A stretch of DNA of 64,000 nucleotides, taken from contig PAQS01000010.1 in NCBI GenBank assembly GCA_002709385.1, positions 1 through 64,000 on the forward strand. The letters run 5' to 3'. This document shows positions 8,268-17,500 of this stretch, in pieces. The notes under the pieces are model-generated. The model was not told where the DNA came from. It ran no database searches and saw only the letters and a list, made by a program, of their open reading frames with translations. This stretch comes from Waddliaceae bacterium. GTDB lineage: Bacteria > Chlamydiota > Chlamydiia > Chlamydiales > GCA-2709385. Position 1 is the first letter of the stretch; each line of letters begins with the position of its first letter. The position numbers were made by a program, and so were the translations under genes.

Positions 8268-10670
8268 ATGTCTATTCAACAATACAAGCAACTTTTTCCT
8301 GACTTCACTTCCTTATTAGCAAATCCTAGCTCAGACTTATCTCTTCCAGACACTCTTTCTTCAATGGATTGGAAGCAAATTAGCCAGCTTGTTCCCTCTC
8401 TAAATTCAAAGCAAATTTTTTCTGTTCATAAAAAAATGAATCCAGAGCTTCGTAAACAAATTTACGAGCCGTTTCAGCGTGCTAAAACAGCTGAAGAATG
8501 GAAAAATCTTGTAGATAAAATGCCTGTAGTTGCTGTGATTATTGCTTTAAACGGCTTATATCATGGCAATGGTCAAGCGGCTGAAACCATCATTGAATCA
8601 TGCACAGATGAAGAAAAAGGACTAGCTTTTTTTCATTATTTAGATGCTCCGCAATTGAAGTATAATGTTGAAAAACTCCCTCCTGAATCACGTCCATGTG
8701 CTATTGAAGAGCTAAGTCAAGCTCAGAAATATGCTATTGCTTGTCAGCAACAAATCGAAAATGTTCCAAATTTAACCATGAAGCAAGTTGTCACTCTTCT
8801 TAAAGAGTGTGATGATTACGAACTACACTCTATTGCATCAGCATTAACTAAGCCGCAGAAAGATGCTTTAACTCAATCTATTCGTCAAGCTTCAACTGTA
8901 AGTACGTGTAAGCAAATTTTTTCTTCCTGGCCTTTGGCTCTTTTAAAGCTTTTCCTTCTTTCTATACAAGGTGGAGCTGGTTTTTTTACTTATATGCCAA
9001 AAGCTTATTGGCCATCGCTTTTAACAGTTATGAGCAACCGCCAAGTTCTCGAAGCAATTACAATGGATAGCAAGTATAAAGATGAGATTATAAGTCTTTT
9101 AAATGATCCACAGAGAAAGCTACATGTAAATGCTTTATTAGATTTATCAAACGATGATGGAAAAGCTCCTGCTCCAACTCGGATTTCTTCAGCTCCTCCT
9201 GAAAATAGTCAATCAGCGATAAGTAATGTAAAAAATCTTTCTCTAGAAGAAGTCCTCTCATTATCATCTCGGGCATCTGATGATCAAATTAAATACATTT
9301 CCCAGAAGATTTCTAGCCCTGTTAAAGCTGAGCTTTTTGAAAAAGCTTTAGCTAGTAACCGAAATGAGCGCCAGGCAATTCTTTGCCAGACTCCCCTCTA
9401 CGAGCTAAAGCTTCTTTTAATGGCGCTAGAAAACTCTTGGCAGCTTTTAGATTGTATGCCTAGGGATGAATGGAAGTATCTTGTTCCTTTGATGTCGCAA
9501 AAACAAGTTGAATCTATTCTCAATTATCAAAAACAAAGCGGTGATTGCTATGAAATTTTCACAGATAAAGATAAAGAGTACTTTGTCACTTGTTTAAGCA
9601 ATAAGCAAAGAAGCGACTATGTAAACTTATTATTAGTCAACGCTTACCAAGCAAAAGAGCTTAATATCAATGGAAAAGAAATAAATCATGAATTGAAAAT
9701 CTCTTCAAGCACTCGCTCAAGTGACGGAGATGGATTTGTTTTAAAAGATCCTCAGAATCTTGAAAAACGCCTTCAAGAGCAACTATTTGGTCAGGAGCAT
9801 GCCGTCCACGAAGTATCAAGAGCGATGCTGCGTTATATTGCAGGATTAAAAGACGAAGAAAAGCCCATTGGAAGCTTTCTTTTGGTCGGTCCAACTGGTG
9901 TCGGTAAAACAGAACTAGCAAAGTGCATGGCTAAAGAAGTTTACGGTGCTACGAACAAAATGATTCGTATTGATATGTCTGAGTATCAACAGGAACACCA
10001 AGTCAACCGATTGATTGGAGCTCCTCCGGGATATGCTGGACATGCTGCAGGAGGACAACTTACCAATGCGATCAAAGAAAACCCCAAAAGCATTGTGCTT
10101 TTAGATGAAATTGAAAAAGCACACCCTAATGTCTGGAAAGTGTTTTTACAAGTATTTGATGAAGGCCGGATTACAGATGGTAAGGGTGAAACAATCAATT
10201 GCTGCGAAGTTCTATTTATCGTGACTTCTAACTTGTTTGCCAATCAAATTACACAAAAACTTAAGAGCGGGATATCCCGTGAGTCTGTTCTAGATTCTTT
10301 AAAACCTCAAATGATTGATCAATTGAGTCCTGAACTCTATGCTCGCTTCGATCGAGTCATTCCCATGAATGTCATTACTAAAGATGTTATAAAAAAAGTC
10401 ATTCCTTTTAAACTTGAGTCTTTTAGAAAGAAGATTTCTAATTTAAAAAAGACTCCAATGAATTTGGTATGGGAGCAAGATATCACCGATTACGTAGAAC
10501 GGCATGGTTTTGATGAAAACTTAGGCCTTCGCCCTTTACAACGGGTCATAGAATCCGATCTAAAAAACAGCCTTACAGATCCCATTTTAAGAGGTGAAAT
10601 TGCAAAAGATGATACGGTTCAACTTTATGTTAAAAATGACCAAGTATTTGCACGTAAAGCATCTTTGTAA
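8268..10670 (+). CDS. AAA+ ATPase of Clp/Hsp100 D2 type with three N-terminal helical repeats
   Basis: The 800-residue protein ends in a single ClpB/ClpA D2-like module (residues ~495-800). It has Walker A GPTGVGKT with Lys547, Walker B IVLLDEIEKA with Asp613/Glu614, the pore-like region GAPPGYAGHAAGG, sensor VTSN, and a ClpB D2-small domain with GLRPLQRVIE. There is no D1 ring, no ClpB middle coil and no ClpX zinc domain. Instead residues ~33-465 contain three diverged copies of a ~130-150-residue helical unit, beginning near MDWKQISQLV, NLTMKQVVTL and NLSLEEVLSL. Each has a later L-P-x-E/W-type turn. The known role of such modules is protein unfolding or remodelling; the repeats probably bind a specific client. 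GAGG seven bases upstream supports the start. Confidence 0.85.
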   Translation: MSIQQYKQLFPDFTSLLANPSSDLSLPDTLSSMDWKQISQLVPSLNSKQIFSVHKKMNPELRKQIYEPFQRAKTAEEWKNLVDKMPVVAVIIALNGLYHGNGQAAETIIESCTDEEKGLAFFHYLDAPQLKYNVEKLPPESRPCAIEELSQAQKYAIACQQQIENVPNLTMKQVVTLLKECDDYELHSIASALTKPQKDALTQSIRQASTVSTCKQIFSSWPLALLKLFLLSIQGGAGFFTYMPKAYWPSLLTVMSNRQVLEAITMDSKYKDEIISLLNDPQRKLHVNALLDLSNDDGKAPAPTRISSAPPENSQSAISNVKNLSLEEVLSLSSRASDDQIKYISQKISSPVKAELFEKALASNRNERQAILCQTPLYELKLLLMALENSWQLLDCMPRDEWKYLVPLMSQKQVESILNYQKQSGDCYEIFTDKDKEYFVTCLSNKQRSDYVNLLLVNAYQAKELNINGKEINHELKISSSTRSSDGDGFVLKDPQNLEKRLQEQLFGQEHAVHEVSRAMLRYIAGLKDEEKPIGSFLLVGPTGVGKTELAKCMAKEVYGATNKMIRIDMSEYQQEHQVNRLIGAPPGYAGHAAGGQLTNAIKENPKSIVLLDEIEKAHPNVWKVFLQVFDEGRITDGKGETINCCEVLFIVTSNLFANQITQKLKSGISRESVLDSLKPQMIDQLSPELYARFDRVIPMNVITKDVIKKVIPFKLESFRKKISNLKKTPMNLVWEQDITDYVERHGFDENLGLRPLQRVIESDLKNSLTDPILRGEIAKDDTVQLYVKNDQVFARKASL

Positions 10671-10686
10671 TCTTTAGGTTAGTTTT

Positions 10687-10715
10687 TTGTTACAAACAAT
10701 ATATTATTATATATT
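10687..10715 (+). promoter_or_regulatory. Predicted sigma70-type promoter for the binding protein-kinase operon
   Basis: TTGTTA (10687-10692), a 17-base spacer and TATATT (10710-10715) sit about 80 bases before the ATG at 10795. The region is very A/T rich, so chance matches are possible. Confidence 0.45.
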
Positions 10716-10794
10716 CATGACATCAAAGCCTATATTTTATATATAAGAAGGTAAAAGAATCTTTCTTTAAATATTAAAGTCTTTAGGGGTTTTG

Positions 10795-11772
10795 ATGTCT
10801 TGGAAAACGCGTAGTTTAGCAGTAATCATGACTATAATTCTCTGCTATGCATTTGTCTCTTATCAGTTTCCCTCTAATAAAAGCACAAAGATACGTCTTG
10901 GTATCAACCCTTGGCCTGGATACGAGCTTCTTGTTGTAGCAGAACAACTTGGTTATTTTGAGGAGTTTGGAGTAGACATCGAATTAGTAGATATCGGTTC
11001 CCTAGCTGATATTCGCCGTGCTTTCGATCGCAAACAAATTAACGCAATGACTTGTACATTAAGTGAAGTGGTTCAAACCGGGCTTTTAGCTGAAAGGCCC
11101 AGTCACATTATCATGGTTTCAGACTTTTCCATAGGTGGCGACGTTATTTTAGCTAAAGAAGAAATCAAGTCTGTAAAAGATTTGAAAGGAAAGCGTGTTG
11201 GTATTGAAGCTGCTTCTTTAGGAGGATACATCATTTATAGAGCTCTTGAGTTAAATAATTTAAATATAAATGATGTAGAGCTTGTCTCCGTTGACCAACC
11301 CTACGGAGCAAGCTTCATGAAAGAAGGAAAAATAGACGCTCAGGTTACTTATTCTCCATATGATCAAGAGATAATGAATACTCTTAAGGTGAATGAAATA
11401 TTCTCATCTATGGAAATTCCTGGTGAAGTCGTTGATATCATCGCTGTTTCACCTGAAATCGCTAAAAATTCTCCCAAATCTATCAAAGGTTTTCTTCGGG
11501 CTTGGGAAAAAGCTTATAATCTCATGCAAAGAGATCCAGATACTGTACATGCTATTATGGCTCAACACTTAGGCATTCAAATAGATGAACTACGCGACGC
11601 TCTTAAAGGAGTAAAAATTCTTAACTTACAAATGCAAAAAGACTTATTTAAAACAGATACAATAGAAAAAGCCCTTGAACGTGTTGAAGAGATTGCTCGT
11701 ATAGAACAGAATACAAATTACATTCCTAAGACAGTTGTTATTGACAAAAGTTTTATACTTAATTTGGAGTAA
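10795..11772 (+). CDS. ABC-type substrate-binding protein (NMT1/SsuA-like), sensor partner of the downstream kinase
   Basis: A 325-residue periplasmic-binding-protein fold with an N-terminal hydrophobic segment (residues ~5-22) that exports or anchors it. RLGINPWPGYELLVVAEQLG, VDIGSLADIRRAF, VKDLKGKRVGIEA and IDAQVTYSPYD are typical of the NMT1/THI5-like and SsuA families that bind thiamine precursors, sulfonates or nitrate. I chose the ATG at 10795, five bases after AGGGG, rather than the TTG directly before it. No permease or ATPase gene is adjacent. Instead the stop is four bases from the GTG of a hybrid histidine kinase, so it more likely feeds ligand information to the kinase than to a transporter. 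The ligand is unknown. Confidence 0.8.
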   Translation: MSWKTRSLAVIMTIILCYAFVSYQFPSNKSTKIRLGINPWPGYELLVVAEQLGYFEEFGVDIELVDIGSLADIRRAFDRKQINAMTCTLSEVVQTGLLAERPSHIIMVSDFSIGGDVILAKEEIKSVKDLKGKRVGIEAASLGGYIIYRALELNNLNINDVELVSVDQPYGASFMKEGKIDAQVTYSPYDQEIMNTLKVNEIFSSMEIPGEVVDIIAVSPEIAKNSPKSIKGFLRAWEKAYNLMQRDPDTVHAIMAQHLGIQIDELRDALKGVKILNLQMQKDLFKTDTIEKALERVEEIARIEQNTNYIPKTVVIDKSFILNLE

Positions 11773-11776
11773 TCAT

Positions 11777-14536
11777 GTGTCTTTATGGAAACCAGTAAAA
11801 GCTTCTATATCTAGGCGTGTACTTGTTCCTATTTTTACCTTAGGTTTATCTGCTACTTTTTTGGGTGTTACATTTACCCTTCAAGACGCACAAAATATTC
11901 TAGAACAACAATTTCGGAGAGAATCATTAGCAATATTTGATTCCCTCTACAACTTAACTCAATCCATTTCTTATACAGGAGACCTTTCACGTGCCGTGGA
12001 AGCTCTTGCAGCAAGTGAAAAAGTACAACAGATTCATATTGTTTTAGGACCTAACCTTGAAGTTTATAAAAGTAATAAGCGCATGCTAAATGGGACTTTT
12101 TTCATTGATCAAGCTCCATCTCCAATGCGTGAAAGCCTATTGAGAGCTAATAAAAGTCGGAGTGAGGTAATTGACTATTCTCCCGAGAACTCTAAGTATA
12201 TTTTTGTTGCTCCTATTCGAATTAGTCATTCTTATGAAGCTAAGGAAAGTATAGATGGAGCAATTGGTATTCAGTTAAATACAAGTCAAATGCAAGCAGA
12301 GCTTTACAAGCAGACGATCAAAATGATTTCTTATGCTTTATTCTGCATATTTTCGATCATGACTCTTGTTTACTTATCTTTACGTTACTATGTATTTGAC
12401 TCCATACATAATATTATCGATACGATGAAGAAGCATTCAGAAGGAGATTCTAATGCAAGAGCTCTTATAGGAACCAATGACGAGGTTGGTGCCATTGGTC
12501 TAGAATTAAATCGCATGCTTGATATGGAGCAAGAAGCAAACCTTAGCTTAAAAAGAAGCCAAAAGCGTTTTCATGATATTGCAAAAGCTGTTGATGAATA
12601 TGTCTGGGAAACAGATCGAAATGGGCTTTTTACTTATGTGAGTGAAAAAGTTGAAGAAATTCTTTCTTACCCAGTCAATGAGATTCTTGGAAGACCTTTT
12701 CAAACATTTTTACCTCCAGGAGAAAGAGATCTTCTAAATTGCTGGTTCAATAGAATTGAAAAAAACAAAAAGACACCTCATCGTATTGAATTAATGGCTG
12801 TTAAAAAAAATGGTGACATCGTATGGCAAGAAATTAGCGGACTTTGTTTGCTTGATGATGAGGGAGAGTTTATTGGTTTTCGTGGTGCGAGCTTAAATAT
12901 CACTCCCAGAAAAAAGGTAGAAGAGCAGCTAATTGAAGATCAATATGCCCTTAGATTAGCAAAAGAACAAGCAGAAGAAGCTTCGCGTTTGAAATCTGAG
13001 TTTTTAGCAAATATGAGCCATGAGTTGAGAACTCCTCTCAATGGAATAATAGGAATGAATAATCTGCTTTTAGGCTCTCGATTAGAAAAAAACCAAGAAG
13101 AATACGCTCTAGCTATTCAACAATCATCTCAAATCCTGCTTACTCTTCTCAATGATATTTTAGATTTATCAAAAATTGAAGCGGGTCATATTGAATTAGA
13201 AGAACACAATTTAGATCTGCGTCAAATCATCGACGAAGCGGCTAGTGTATCTTTCTATCAAATGGAAGAGAAGCCTGTAGAACTCTTAGTCAATTACCCA
13301 CCAGATTTTCCCAAAGGCCTCTTAGGCGACTCTGTCAGAATTCGTCAAGTTCTTTTGAACTTACTAAGCAATGCTGTAAAATTTACTCATGAAGGTTCTA
13401 TCTTAATTGATTTGCAGCTCATTTCTATTGAAGATAATAGAGCGTGCTTCTCTCTTAGCGTAAGCGATACGGGTATTGGCATTGATCAGGATAATATAGA
13501 AAGAGTTTTTCAAAAATTTCGCCAAGCTGATGGATCCACAACAAGAAAATATGGCGGAACAGGACTTGGCTTATCTGTATGTAAACAACTTGTAGAACTT
13601 ATGGGAGGAAGTATTTCTGTTGCAAGTGAGCTTGAAAAAGGATCAACTTTTTCTGTGAGTTTAACACTTCCTATTTCCGACCCAAGTATAGAAATGATTA
13701 AGAAAAAACTACAGGGTTTTCTATTAGAGCCTTGTCCTGTTGAGGCTAAACACATACAAGCTTTACTTGAAGATCGCGGATCACAATCCATCCGAGCTGA
13801 CTCTCCTAATGAACTGTTACATTTATGTTTGCGCAGTCTCGCTGATGGAAAACAATCTGACTTTGTTATTTTAACACATTTTCCTCCGGAAATAGATGCT
13901 TTTGCCATCGCTAAAGAATTACAAGCTACATCACTTCCTGTTCGTAATCGTATTTTAGTTCTTTGCTCACCTCGGCAAAATATGACGGACTATAAGCTGG
14001 AAAAAACTGGAGTTGTCTCTATATGCTCCTACCCTGTTTCTCCTGAACAGATGATGTATACGTTACAAAGTTTTGTAGATAAAGAAATACAAGAAGAGAG
14101 AAAACAACCCATTATTCCAAATAGTCAATCTCTCCAATCTCACTTATTTCCAGGTACTGAAATTCTTCTAGTAGAAGACAACCTGATTAACCAAGCTGTA
14201 GCAAGTTCCATCCTTCATAATTATCGCTGCAAGGTTACAAAAGCGAAAAACGGTGTAGAAGCTTACCAAATTTCAGCAAAACAGACATTTGACCTCATTC
14301 TAATGGACTGTCAGATGCCTGAAATGGATGGTTTTGAGGCAACTCAAAAAATTCGCTCAATGGAAAATGAAAAAGGACAAAATCGCACTCCAATTATCGC
14401 TCTTACAGCATTAGCAATGGAAGGAGATAATACGCGATGTATTCAATCTGGAATGGATGACTATTTAAGTAAACCTATTGAGCCTGGAGCTTTGAACTCC
14501 ACTCTTTATAAGTGGTTAAAAATGAGTGTATCATAA
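11777..14536 (+). CDS. Hybrid sensor histidine kinase (HAMP-PAS-HisKA-HATPase-REC)
   Basis: I start the gene at GTG 11777 (919 residues), eight bases after GGAG and four after the previous stop; an upstream TTG start would overlap that gene. In order: a membrane segment near residue 20, an extracytoplasmic region (~40-184), a second membrane segment (185-209), HAMP, PAS (~261-385, KRFHDIAKAVDEYVWETD), HisKA with phospho-acceptor His415 in NMSHELRTPLNG, HATPase (NAVKFTHEG, DTGIGID, GGTGLGLSV), a degenerate receiver-like stretch without phospho-acceptor motifs, and a true receiver with Asp844 in LILMDCQMPEMDG. It has no DNA-binding output, so phosphate must pass on to another protein. The last 31 bases overlap the convergent 3272-aa gene. 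Confidence 0.92.
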   Translation: MSLWKPVKASISRRVLVPIFTLGLSATFLGVTFTLQDAQNILEQQFRRESLAIFDSLYNLTQSISYTGDLSRAVEALAASEKVQQIHIVLGPNLEVYKSNKRMLNGTFFIDQAPSPMRESLLRANKSRSEVIDYSPENSKYIFVAPIRISHSYEAKESIDGAIGIQLNTSQMQAELYKQTIKMISYALFCIFSIMTLVYLSLRYYVFDSIHNIIDTMKKHSEGDSNARALIGTNDEVGAIGLELNRMLDMEQEANLSLKRSQKRFHDIAKAVDEYVWETDRNGLFTYVSEKVEEILSYPVNEILGRPFQTFLPPGERDLLNCWFNRIEKNKKTPHRIELMAVKKNGDIVWQEISGLCLLDDEGEFIGFRGASLNITPRKKVEEQLIEDQYALRLAKEQAEEASRLKSEFLANMSHELRTPLNGIIGMNNLLLGSRLEKNQEEYALAIQQSSQILLTLLNDILDLSKIEAGHIELEEHNLDLRQIIDEAASVSFYQMEEKPVELLVNYPPDFPKGLLGDSVRIRQVLLNLLSNAVKFTHEGSILIDLQLISIEDNRACFSLSVSDTGIGIDQDNIERVFQKFRQADGSTTRKYGGTGLGLSVCKQLVELMGGSISVASELEKGSTFSVSLTLPISDPSIEMIKKKLQGFLLEPCPVEAKHIQALLEDRGSQSIRADSPNELLHLCLRSLADGKQSDFVILTHFPPEIDAFAIAKELQATSLPVRNRILVLCSPRQNMTDYKLEKTGVVSICSYPVSPEQMMYTLQSFVDKEIQEERKQPIIPNSQSLQSHLFPGTEILLVEDNLINQAVASSILHNYRCKVTKAKNGVEAYQISAKQTFDLILMDCQMPEMDGFEATQKIRSMENEKGQNRTPIIALTALAMEGDNTRCIQSGMDDYLSKPIEPGALNSTLYKWLKMSVS

Positions 14537-17500
14537 ACGTTTCGAAATTGTTTGCGTTGTCTATATTCTTCAGGACATGAAAGCAAACGTTGACGAAGCA
14601 ATACTTTTGCTTCTTTTTTATTTTTATCGCTTAGTTCAGAGTACTTTGAATCAAGCCAGTGTTCTATACTATATAAATGCCCCTGCAAAATAGATGCTTT
14701 CATTAGAAGCCTAGAGGCATTTTTTCGCTTGTTTCCGGACAATACATCCTCGATACTACTCTTTTCTGTTTTCGCACCTAAGTTACATAGAATCGTCCCA
14801 CAAGAATCAATCAAATAACTTTCATGAGTATTTTCTTCTGCAGCTTTTTCAGACATGTAATTTTTAAAATCTGCTACTTCTGCACTTGATAAAAGATATA
14901 AACGAAACTCTTCTTTTTCATTTTTTACTAAGATCATTTCATGAATAGGTTTAGAAGAAGCCTGTAAAAACCGAGAATAGTCAGGTTGATTTCCCCACAT
15001 AGTAAGCAGGTTTTTGCTCACATAAATTTCTTCATCATGAAATAGCCCTAAGGAGCTTTGCCAATGCTCACCTGCTTTTTCCATGACAGAGAATAAGCTT
15101 TCTACCTTCTTTTCAGAGCTGCTCAATAAATCTTCTGAGTTTAATAATTGTTGCATTTCTAAATCTGACCAGGCTTCTTCTTCTCCCAACGATTCATCAG
15201 CTCTTTCTAACTCTAAATCCAACTGCTCGTCTGTTGTTACTTTTTGATCAACAGCCTGTTCCATTTCTCCACTTTCTAGAAAAGAATCTGATAAAAGAAC
15301 TTCTTTTGGCATGCCTACCCCACATTTCTCGGGATCTAATTCATACTCTGCAATATCTTTTAATTCCTTTTCTATAAGCTCTAAACTCGCTTTTACAAAT
15401 ACTCCTGTTTCTTTGATATTTATTTTGAGTTTCTCAATAAACTGATTTAATCCTTCTTCTGCTGAACCTCTACGAGTAAGCCCTCCCCATCTTTCAAAGA
15501 AAGTTCCTTCTTCACAATCGATCAATAATTTGCGGGTTTTTCCAAGTAAATCAATTCTTTCATCAGCTCTTTTACATGCTCTAATTTTTTTCTCAACAGC
15601 AGCAACGACCTTCTGACGCATCAAGAGTTTAGTTGCTTCATAGTGATCTTGCCTTTCTTGCTCACTTCGATAAATTTCAGTCCAATAAAATAAATGAACA
15701 GGCTTTAACTCAAGTTCATCCGGCATTCCTAACTCTTTACGAATAAATGTTTCCATTTCATGAGAAAGAATAAAATCAAGATTTTGCCCATCTATGAGTA
15801 GCTTTCTCATGCGCATCGCTGCTTGGGCAAGAATTTCTCGATCTACATTCGGACGAAATAAAACACAGCCTCTTGATCCATAAGGTAGCGGTATATCAGC
15901 TCCTACACAATGGACCTGATCGAAATAAGCAAGCACTTTATCTTCCAATGATCCTATTGATAGTCCACATGCAGCAGCAATCACTTCACGACTTGTTCCT
16001 TCAATCAATTTTGGATTTGTTTCTCCTCTTTTTAAAACAGCTAATTGCGTTGCTCCGGTGGGAACTCCTGATTCATTACTTAAAGGGTGATAGTAGAGAA
16101 CGAAATCTTTTTCAAAATTAGAGTTTTCTTCAAGAAATACTGAAAGATGTTTCGCAACTTCATCATTAGAAACTCCTCGAAAAAGCGCTCCTACATCAAT
16201 AAGAGCGCTATGATCTTTTGTCCACTTATTCTGCTTCATTAAATCTTGAAGCAATTTACTTGGATGAGTCTCTTCCGTTTTTATGATTGTATTTTTATCT
16301 GCACAAATTCCTTTTGCTACTCTAAAAGTAGAAACTGGATCCCATTCAACTTTCAATGTACCCCAACCTGAAGATCCCTTTCCTGTTCCAGAATACCCCA
16401 TATTATTTTTTGCTATGCTTAAACGATCAGCTTGAGTTCCTAAACATTGCTGTGAATGTTCTTTAACGGATGAAAAAACATGATCTCGAAGATAATTATA
16501 TAAAAGCTCGTTAGCTGCTTTTTTTTCTTCTTTCTTTCCTAATTTTCGATGTTTTTCCCATTGCGCAATGAATGCATCAGGTTCATTCTCAAGCATCTCT
16601 TCTAAATCAAATTTCTCTTTTATCCCTGTAGCCTGAGAAAGAAAGCGCAGGCTCTTTTCTTGTCCTAAAAGATCTTTGGAAAACTCAATAAATGTACATT
16701 TGTCTGCGCGGTCATCCCATTGCCACAAATAGCACTGTAGAGTTTTATTCAGCGTTTCCCAAGGGGTTTTAAACTGAGCTATGGGTTTTGGTGTACCATT
16801 CCCCAAATAAGGTACTCCATATCCTTTATCACCGGGACCATACTTTGCTCCCACTGCCGCACTAATTGCTTGAACAAGGCAACCATCACGACGCAACTGC
16901 ATACGATAAAAAGACAAATCATTCAGTATGTTTTCGACTTCTCTTTTTATTTCATTTTCTGAAGACGCTAATAAGCTGACCGTATCTGATAAAAATTTTG
17001 CTAAATCTTCATGATGATCTTCTCCTGATAAATACTCAGGGACTATTTTCTGAAGTAAGTTTTTATCATATTTAGAATCTACACTACTTAATAATGCTAC
17101 TAATCGATCTGCATATAGATTGCTATAATGTTTGTGAAGGATAGGAAGAAGTTTATCGTTATAATCATCTATAGTAAGGGAATCTTCTGCATTCTGCTCA
17201 AGAAGATCAGAAATTTTATATCCCTCAATATGAATATCTTCTTCCATAAGTGTTTTATAGATTCCTAGACCTAATTCCAATCCGCGAGCATTTAAAGGGT
17301 TTCCCCCCTCTAAAGGTAAATTAAGCATTTCTCTAAAGTAAAAAATACTGTCGAATTCATCATAAAGAACCATTGCTTCTTCCATAAAGATTTTCTCTAT
17401 CTGTAAAAGAAGATCTACTGTTGCGTGATCTCCAACTGCCAAACCTTGCTCTTTTCTATTTGCTTGTTCAGCTAGCTGTACTCGAATCATCAAACGAACC

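Noticed and set aside
11735..11776. Longer N-terminus of the histidine kinase starting at a TTG within the binding-protein gene
   Set aside because: It would overlap the preceding gene by 38 bases without a ribosome site, whereas GTG 11777 has GGAG at proper spacing.
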